64,000 nucleotides of DNA from Yponomeuta sedellus (taxonomy: Eukaryota > Arthropoda > Insecta > Lepidoptera > Yponomeutidae): NCBI GenBank assembly GCA_934045075.1, contig OW203721.1, positions 18,644,714 to 18,708,713 on the forward strand, given 5' to 3'. Each line of letters opens with the position of its first letter. Position 1 is the first letter of the stretch. Both the position numbers and the translations under genes were made by a program. Shown piece by piece: positions 57,699 to 64,000 of this stretch. Under the pieces are notes generated by a model. That model saw only the letters and a list, made by a program, of their open reading frames with translations, was not told the origin of the DNA and did no database searches.

Positions 57699-59637
57699 TG
57701 TTATCGAGCAACGCCAGTTTGATGTTAGTATGTACTTTAGGTAAGAGTAGTATTATGTAGTTAGGTATTATGTGTGTTAGGGTAAATAGGTTTTTATTTT
57801 TGCCTTGGATTTTACAAAAGTTAATTTGCTTTAAAAGATTTATGACCTTGTTTTGCTCGATTTCTTTTGTTTGCATTTAGACGAACATTCGGTGCGAGGC
57901 CCATTGTCTAGTTTTGGGCTTTTACAACTCTCTGCCATAAACGCGTGGCGGCGCGCAGTAAAGGCAATAAACGCATACACTGACGTGGTGACTCACGCAC
58001 ACAGATGTGAGCGGCCACCAGCGACGCGTGCGCCTAGAGTCATCTAGGTATTTTGTCAAGTTTTTGAAAGCCTAACCTCGACGAAGCCTACTCTAATCTA
58101 GGTCCTGCAGTAGGTTAATAGATGCATACATAGATAAAGCATATCCAAGACCTAGTTTGCAAAACATTGTGTCTACAATTCACAAGCGTTAGTACCATGC
58201 AAGCCTTAAAATCTAGATATATATAGGTTTAGATAGAAGCAATAATAAAAATAGGGTGCGCTAATAAATAAAGAGTTAAATAAATACATGCATAAATGAA
58301 AGCCTTAAATCTAAAAGCACTTAATGCATAAAACTTAAGCCTAGAAAGCCGATCAAACTTACAACTAGGAAAAATTCATTGTATTTTATTCTTAATCCTA
58401 AGATAATTTGTAAGCAAAGCAGCCTTAAAGTACCCAGGGCCCATATAGATAAGTAAATATAATATTTATATGAGGGAATAAATAAAACAAGTATGCATAA
58501 GTCATCCCACGCCGTCGACGTGTACCTGGGATTCCTTATGCAGCATTTATTGACGTCCAACCAATAAAAGAAACTCGAAGTACCATAGCTCTGAAAAGAG
58601 CTGTTTGTCTCGCAGACAGGCCGGTGCTCCCATAGTTTAAAGACTTGGGACAAGTCTGACCCAGCGATAACAAGTATTGAAAACGGCCGCATGGACGCGT
58701 CTGCTTCCAATGCCGGTCGATCGCTGAGTGGCGCGCGCGGGCTGGCGCTTCGACTTTTATGCAAATCCCTTGAGTAAGTCTTCTACGTTTAAAATTTGCA
58801 CGTAAATTAAAATTTAAGAACGTAGTTTGATTAAGCGTGTTTTGTTTAGTATATTTGTAAAATTTGATGATGATCGGCCTACGTTTACTAGGAGAAAATC
58901 GATGTTAAAGTTTGTATGGAGAAACTTTAGAGGCTTATTTCAGCACTTTAATTTGGAAAATTTTACAAAAATGTACGTTGTTTACGTAAAGAATGTTAAT
59001 ATCTAGTGAATAAGCTAAAAATATCTGAAAATTGTTACATTTTTCTACCAATTAAAGCTGTTCAAAGTTTGCAATGTTTAAAGCCTAATATCTTCAAAGT
59101 TATAATTGGAAAATGCAAATAAATGGTTTTATACTGAAGAGTTCATGAAAACAAACAAATGTAAATAGGTATAATGTTAATTTTTTATGTATTTCATGGA
59201 AAAAAAAAGTAGTGTTGAAAGTTCGTAGTACATTTTGCTCAATAACTCCCAAACTGTTAAAGTTAGCGTAATGAAACTTACACCATTGGAATTGTGAACA
59301 AATTTTCTTTCGAATTGCATACTTTTAATCAAAGAAATCTAAATGATGTAAATTCAAACTTTGTATTGAATAGTTAGAACGGTGCGGCAGCGCTATCTCG
59401 CTCTCGCGTTTTTGTGAGCCACACCTATTATGTTCATCTCGTTACAACAACACCAAGCTACGATTGTATTTTTCTGCATAAATTGAGCGCATTTTTTATT
59501 GTCAGGCAGTCGTTCTACCGCCGCGCTCTTCAACACTCTTGTATACCGTATACCGTGTGCCAATATACGTCTGAAATCGACATCATCGTGTTTTTCACTG
59601 GACCTGCTATGCCACCCTGCACCTGAAATCCCCTACA
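57699..59637 (+). repeat. 3' LTR of the BEL/Pao element
   Basis: 1939 bases, direct copy of the 5' LTR; the one-base length difference is in the poly-A run near 59200. Confidence 0.95.
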
Positions 59638-59642
59638 CATGT
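59638..59642. repeat. BEL target-site duplication, right copy (CATGT)
   Basis: Matches 50088-50092. The following GATT completes the 3' direct repeat of the older SINE at 49729-50086. Confidence 0.95.
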
Positions 59643-59785
59643 GATTCCTTTCGGCCGTGTTATTCCAGTCCATTCAAAGGTTATCTGGAAGATTTCAACG
59701 AGAGATTGGAAGAGAATAGGAATCTGCTCTCTGCAAAACAACTTTATGGATTTTATTTTTTGTGTACAATAAAGTATACTCCACT
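59643..59785 (+). repeat. LINE 3' tail flanking the BEL element
   Basis: TCCATTCAAAGGTTATCTGG and TGTGTACAATAAAG match the LINE tail consensus. Confidence 0.55.
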
Positions 59786-60199
59786 CTACTCTAAGTGCAG
59801 CTTTCGAGGGCATAGTAACTCAGGGACTCACGAGGTGAAGCAAGACAATGCTGATAAGGTAATTGAGATACTAGCGGCGACTGACCTTTCACTCGCCTGA
59901 CGCCGAGTTCAGACTGAATGAACACAAACGAATTAAAGCGAATAGCAATGGTTAGTACCGAAGTTTTAACCCTAAAAACAATTAGCGTTATTTGAAGAAG
60001 TATTGTAATTTAAATATTTATTATTTTGCTTTTTAATTGACATGGTGACATATATATTTTTATCATAGACATTTAATGATTTTGATTTTTGCATTGATTT
60101 CTTAGTATTAGCTCTTTTTTTCAACTCTTTGATATTCTGTAGGTATTTATTTGTTATTACACGAGATTATTTAAATGTTTCAATGCTTTTGACATAAAA

Positions 60200-61010
60200 T
60201 TTGTATGCTTGTCTAGGTAGAGCACAAAAAAAAATGTATTTATTAACTATAACAGCTAAAAATATCAAAGTACCTATGTAATTCAATTCAATTCATTTAT
60301 TTCAAATATAAAAATTCATATAAATTTGTTAGTAATCTTATTTTAGTGTTAGTAAATATTGTTATTTTAACCATAACTATAGGGCACTGTCATTGCTTGC
60401 CACTTGAAGACGGCAACAATGGTTTATGTAGGCACAATCTACCTTATCGGCGAGCATAGCCAGGATGGTGTTGCGACTGGCCCGCACCCTGCGCACGAGT
60501 GACGCGATTTGTGCAAATTGTGTCTCACAAATAATTATGAATATGAATTATGTGACCATTACGCTCCACGTCTTTTCCGCGCCCTTGACCTATGTCATTT
60601 CTGTACGCCATATACAATAGGTCGCGTCGTTTAAGATTTGTAGGCCTATCTAGGTAGAGCAAAAAGAAACTATTTTTAACTATAACAGTTGAAGTACTAG
60701 TATCTCTCAAATCAATAAATGAATTATGTGACTCTACAACGCTCCACGTCTTTTCCGCGCCCTCGACCTATGTCCTTTCTGTACGGGCCAAGCCATATAC
60801 AACAGTGCGCGTCTTTTAAGATTTATAGGCCTATCTAGGTAGAGCACAAAAGAAACTGTATTTTTAACTTTAACAGTTGAAGTACTTGCATCTCACAAAT
60901 CAATAAAGGAATAACAATATTGTGACTCTATAACGCTCCGCGTCTTTGAAACGCCCACGACACATGTCATATCTTTTCTGTACGGGTCACGCTATAAGCC
61001 GGGTACTCAC
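60200..61010. repeat. Degenerate tandem repeat, period about 176-194
   Basis: Units start GTGAC(C/T) at 60552, 60728 and 60922 and share CGCTCCACGTCTTTTCCGCG and GGCCTATCTAGGTAGAGCA. A partial unit is at 60210, and a related piece at 61370-61430. Confidence 0.75.
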
Positions 61011-61803
61011 TAGCGAGCTGTAACCGTAACCGTTGCATGGTCTGTAACCAAAAAAACATAGTGTATACGTAGTTCGCTAACCTGCTGTGAGCGGTACGTG
61101 AGTCTGCCGTCAGCCGACGACTTGACTCCTAAGATACAGGTTACCCTAGTTTAGGAGTCAAGACGTTTCTTATTATTGTAAGAAAGCTGTATATACATAT
61201 TGAAAGTTACACTGTATGTTTTTTTGTCAGTGAATAACTTACTTACATACTTTCTTAAAAAAAATGGTTAGAGGATAAATGTCATTTCCAACACTGCGCA
61301 CTGTGGCTGTACACACTTGAATCCGGTACTTTATCTGTTCAGTTACAGTTACAACTCAAGTATCCGGCTATATACAACAGGTCGCGTCTTTTAAGCGCCC
61401 TCGCCCTACGTTCTTCCCAGGTCCTATGGCTAGAAGATTCGTGCGGTACCGATCGTACATGCCATTCCAACGAAAGCATTTTCCTCGTCGCATTTGTTCG
61501 GTTAGCCTGTATTAACCGTACGCTGCATCACAGGGACGGCTATCGAGTAGAATAGGCGATTCGCTTGTTTTTTAGAATTTAGGATTTTTTAAATCCTTTC
61601 TTAGATTATACAGATGGCCGTAGTGACAAATTATATATTATGGGTTTACAGGGACAGGTGACTTTTTCGATTCGGACTCGGTTCATTAAGTGGAAATACC
61701 TCTTAGCTGTAAATTTGAAAATTAATGCGATATTGTAAATTATTCTCAAGTAGTCAAAAAAAAAGATATGTAGGTAGCTAATTAGTAACCTGTTGAAATA
61801 AAC

Positions 61804-61921
61804 CCTTTGTATGTCCCCATTTCTGGGGCACTCTTCCTGCATGGTGCCAAGTCCGGGTTGGTGGAGGATTGTAAGACAGTGGCGGGCCTTACGGTCAGAA
61901 GAAATCAAGCCACCCATAAGG
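61804..61921 (-). mobile_element. 5'-truncated 5S-type SINE fragment
   Basis: Minus-strand body fragment (plus strand reads AAGTCCGGGTTGGTGGAGG and CAGTGGCGGGCCTTAC), broken at both ends. Confidence 0.7.
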
Positions 61922-62149
61922 CATTAGTAACGTTTTTCATTAGTTAGGTTTTAACATTTTTTCATCAATTAAATATCAATATTAATAGGAATTTTGATAG
62001 CAAGTTTAAAAAAAGACGTCATTGAATTTTCATGCCACTACATTTTTGGCACATACAAAAACTGCAACATAAATTGATGATTTAACATCACCGAAAACGA
62101 GGTAATAATGCGAAGTTTTTTTTCTCCATGCCAGTATTTGTGCGGCTAA

Positions 62150-62335
62150 TAACTGCGTTCGCGCATATTTTTCGCGCTCTGACGGCGACGGACGACGCGA
62201 CGTCGTGACCCGCCCCGCCCCCTCTCGCCGCGGGCTTGTAGGTACTGCCGAGGGCAAAAGTGATTTGATTATTTCCAAAACAAAATAAAAGCCGACAGAC
62301 AGCCTCAGACACCTGCTTAAGTGGTTATATAGATT
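62150..62335 (-). promoter_or_regulatory. GC-rich block with upstream TATA, candidate promoter
   Basis: On the minus strand TATATAA (62325-62331) precedes a CpG-rich stretch (GGGGGCGGGGCGGG, ACGACGTCGCG) at 62160-62230. Its position 16 kb upstream of the first apterous exon seen would suit a distal promoter, but no exon linking them was found. Confidence 0.25.
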
Positions 62336-62446
62336 CTTACACCTAAAACATTTAAAAATTTATGTTTATCTGATTTAACAAATTAGAAAGTTTTCATTAT
62401 TATACTATTTTTATTTTTAATGCACTAACCCGTGCTAAGGACAATT

Positions 62447-62696
62447 TTAAAAACCTATTTAGAGGCTAAAAATTCCACTCATGCCGGGACTCGAACCCGC
62501 GACCTCTGGCTATCCGTGCCAGCGCTCTTTCCAACTGAGCTAATGGGCGACTCACCGGCATCAGTGAAATTTCGAACCTCTTTACACCATTCTCTGTATT
62601 ACGTACAGGCAGCGACATCTGGCCGAAGTAGATTGCATCACTTACAGCCCCGACTACCTATTTTGTGGAATTTTTAGCCTCTAAATAGGTTTTTAA
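62447..62696 (-). mobile_element. TIR element carrying a tRNA-like region
   Basis: A perfect 32-base inverted repeat, including TTAA at the outer edges, bounds 250 bases. Inside, on the minus strand, is a tRNA-like stretch with A box TTAGCTCAGTTGG and B box GGTTCGAGTCC. Partial relatives are at 35022-35215, 36462-36580 and 63245-63412; the end motif alone recurs at 12160-12190. Confidence 0.8.
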
Positions 62697-63244
62697 GTTT
62701 TCATTATCTTTATCTTCAACTTCATTAACCAAAAATGTAACAGTAGACTCAAGTGAAGCGAGAGACCCAGGTTCGATCCCCAGTGCGGACATGTACCGAA
62801 TACTTTGTTTTATTTCAATGTCAGGTACATTCGCGAATTTGTAGTAGCAACACCACGAGCGAACTGTGAACGAAAACACCGCGAGCAATCCTTGATTTGC
62901 TCCGCACGTATTGACTAGTCTTTCTTGCGGGCTAGGCCGACTAAGCTGTCAAGATGGTATAGGATGGTGCTGGGCAAGCCCACACTATCTAAAAAAACCA
63001 TTGTCCCAGACACTGTAGCGTCCGAGTGGTTCCTTCACCTATCTAGTGTCAGTGAAGGACGCTGTATAAACCATCTCATTACGGAGATGCAAAGCCCAAT
63101 CCTATGAGCCAAAAAGGTGATATTGACAAGATAGTCTATAAAACGATGCACTATTTGCTCTATGAATTTTCTATTCAATAAGTCATTACCAATACGAGGT
63201 ACCACTCGAAAGTTCCTAGTGGAAATAAAACTTGATCACTCTTT

Positions 63245-63412
63245 ATTTCTCTGTACGTAATACAGAGAATATTGTAAAGAGGTTCGAAATTTCACTGATG
63301 CCGGTGAGTCACCCATTAGCTCAGTTGGAAAGAGCGCTGGCACGGATAGCCAGAGGTCGCAGGTTCGAATCCCGGCATGGGTGGAATTTTTAGCCTCTAA
63401 ATAGGTTTTTAA
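63245..63412 (+). repeat. Partial copy of the tRNA-containing TIR element
   Basis: Has the tRNA-like core (TTAGCTCAGTTGGAAAGAGC, B box GGTTCGAATCC) and the right terminal repeat; the left repeat is missing. The cloverleaf is imperfect (anticodon loop ACGGATA lacks T33). Confidence 0.75.
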
Positions 63413-63416
63413 AAAC

Positions 63417-63552
63417 ACTCTTTATCTACCTAGAGTCGGCAGTAAGGGATTGCTCTCTTGTGCTGATTACGCTCATGCTAAGCATCTTTATCTGCCTAGA
63501 GTCGACAGTGTGGAATTGCTCTCCTATGCTGATTACGCTCATGCTAAGCAAC
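63417..63552. repeat. 66-bp tandem duplication
   Basis: Two copies, beginning TTTATCTACCTAGAGTCG (63421) and TTTATCTGCCTAGAGTCG (63487), each ending GCTGATTACGCTCATGCTAAG. Confidence 0.85.
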
Positions 63553-64000
63553 TTACTTACCTAGACGTGGTTTTTTAAATGCGTTGCACTAGTGTACTCC
63601 TACATAGAAATGAAATGAAATTTATTTATAACCAAAATAAAATTTGCCGCGGACAGAAAATACATACCCAATAGGTAGGGTACAATACACATTTATTTTG
63701 TATTTGATAACCATTTTCACTAATAAAATCCATTGCGGATTCATTAAAATGAAAAAATCTTAGCAAACAGTTATTATTTATTTATTAAATAGTTAGTTCA
63801 TTATACCTATTATTGAAAGGAACACAACTAAGTTTTATAGCACTTTTATTGATATAAGTACCGAAATCTTTGACCAGTTCATTAACTTTGGAATAAGTAA
63901 CTTTTTTGTTCACCTACTTTGCACTTCAATATCAATCTGTTTGTTAAATTTTCTGAATGTGTATAGATGGAACCTTGTATCAGACGTATGTTTCATGCAA

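Larger units (their letters stand above)
50093..59637 (+). mobile_element. Full-length BEL/Pao LTR retrotransposon
   Basis: 9545 bases: 5' LTR 50093-52032, primer site, gag 52099-53772, pol 53785-57663, polypurine tract, 3' LTR 57699-59637, with a CATGT duplication at 50088-50092 and 59638-59642. A five-base duplication, the protease-RT-RNase H-integrase order, and RT motif HYMDDYLDS place it in BEL/Pao. The LTRs differ only in one A-run as far as I compared them (10 versus 9), so insertion was recent. No envelope gene is present. Confidence 0.95.
59786..64000. other. Right-hand repeat-rich region
   Basis: Tandem repeats, a SINE fragment, the GC-rich block, and two tRNA/TIR copies. The last 400 bases are AT-rich with nothing recognised. 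Confidence 0.5.

Noticed and set aside
63310..63382. Possible functional tRNA gene
   Set aside because: A and B boxes and a short acceptor stem are present, but the anticodon loop lacks T33 and the sequence is part of a dispersed repeat with shared ends.

Overview
The window looks like a piece of a moth or butterfly (lepidopteran) nuclear genome. It is AT-rich, with short exons joined by GT-AG introns, and has many SINE, LINE-tail and MITE relics. It holds the last exons of an apterous-type LIM-homeobox gene and an intact BEL/Pao retrotransposon. The order assignment is an inference from these features; no database was searched.

Layout. (1) 52-13300, minus strand: eight phase-consistent exons of a ferlin (multi-C2-domain membrane protein), 3' end cut by the window edge, with one more candidate 5' exon at 15298-15388. 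(2) 4044-9448, plus strand: a complete eight-exon M14 zinc-carboxypeptidase-like gene (457 codons) lying inside a single ferlin intron on the opposite strand. Two catalytic positions are replaced (zinc-ligand His by Asn, catalytic Glu by Gly), so it is probably a pseudoenzyme. (3) 15.4-20.9 kb: intergenic, RTE-type and Jockey/R1-type LINE remnants. (4) 20932-46523, minus strand: six exons of apterous (LIM1, LIM2, linker, homeodomain, C-terminus) spread over 25.6 kb. A broken copy of part of the LIM2 exon lies just downstream of it, and an in-frame TGA lies just upstream of LIM1. The large introns hold a broken THAP-domain exon, a CpG-rich block with repeated forkhead-like motifs, and several MITEs. 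(5) 47-50 kb: repeats, including members of a SINE family with a 5S-rRNA-like head. (6) 50093-59637: a full-length BEL/Pao LTR retrotransposon with near-identical 1.94-kb LTRs, a 5-bp target duplication, a tRNA-Tyr-type primer site, gag, and pol separated from gag by one in-frame TGA. It landed inside the 3' target duplication of a 5S-type SINE. (7) 59.6-64 kb: tandem repeats, a tRNA-containing TIR element, and a GC-rich block.

The genes are not an operon and show no shared pathway. Ferlins act in membrane fusion and repair, the carboxypeptidase-like protein is predicted to be secreted, and apterous is a dorsal/neural selector transcription factor. The window is most informative about gene nesting, loss of catalytic residues, exon duplication, and the order of transposon insertions.
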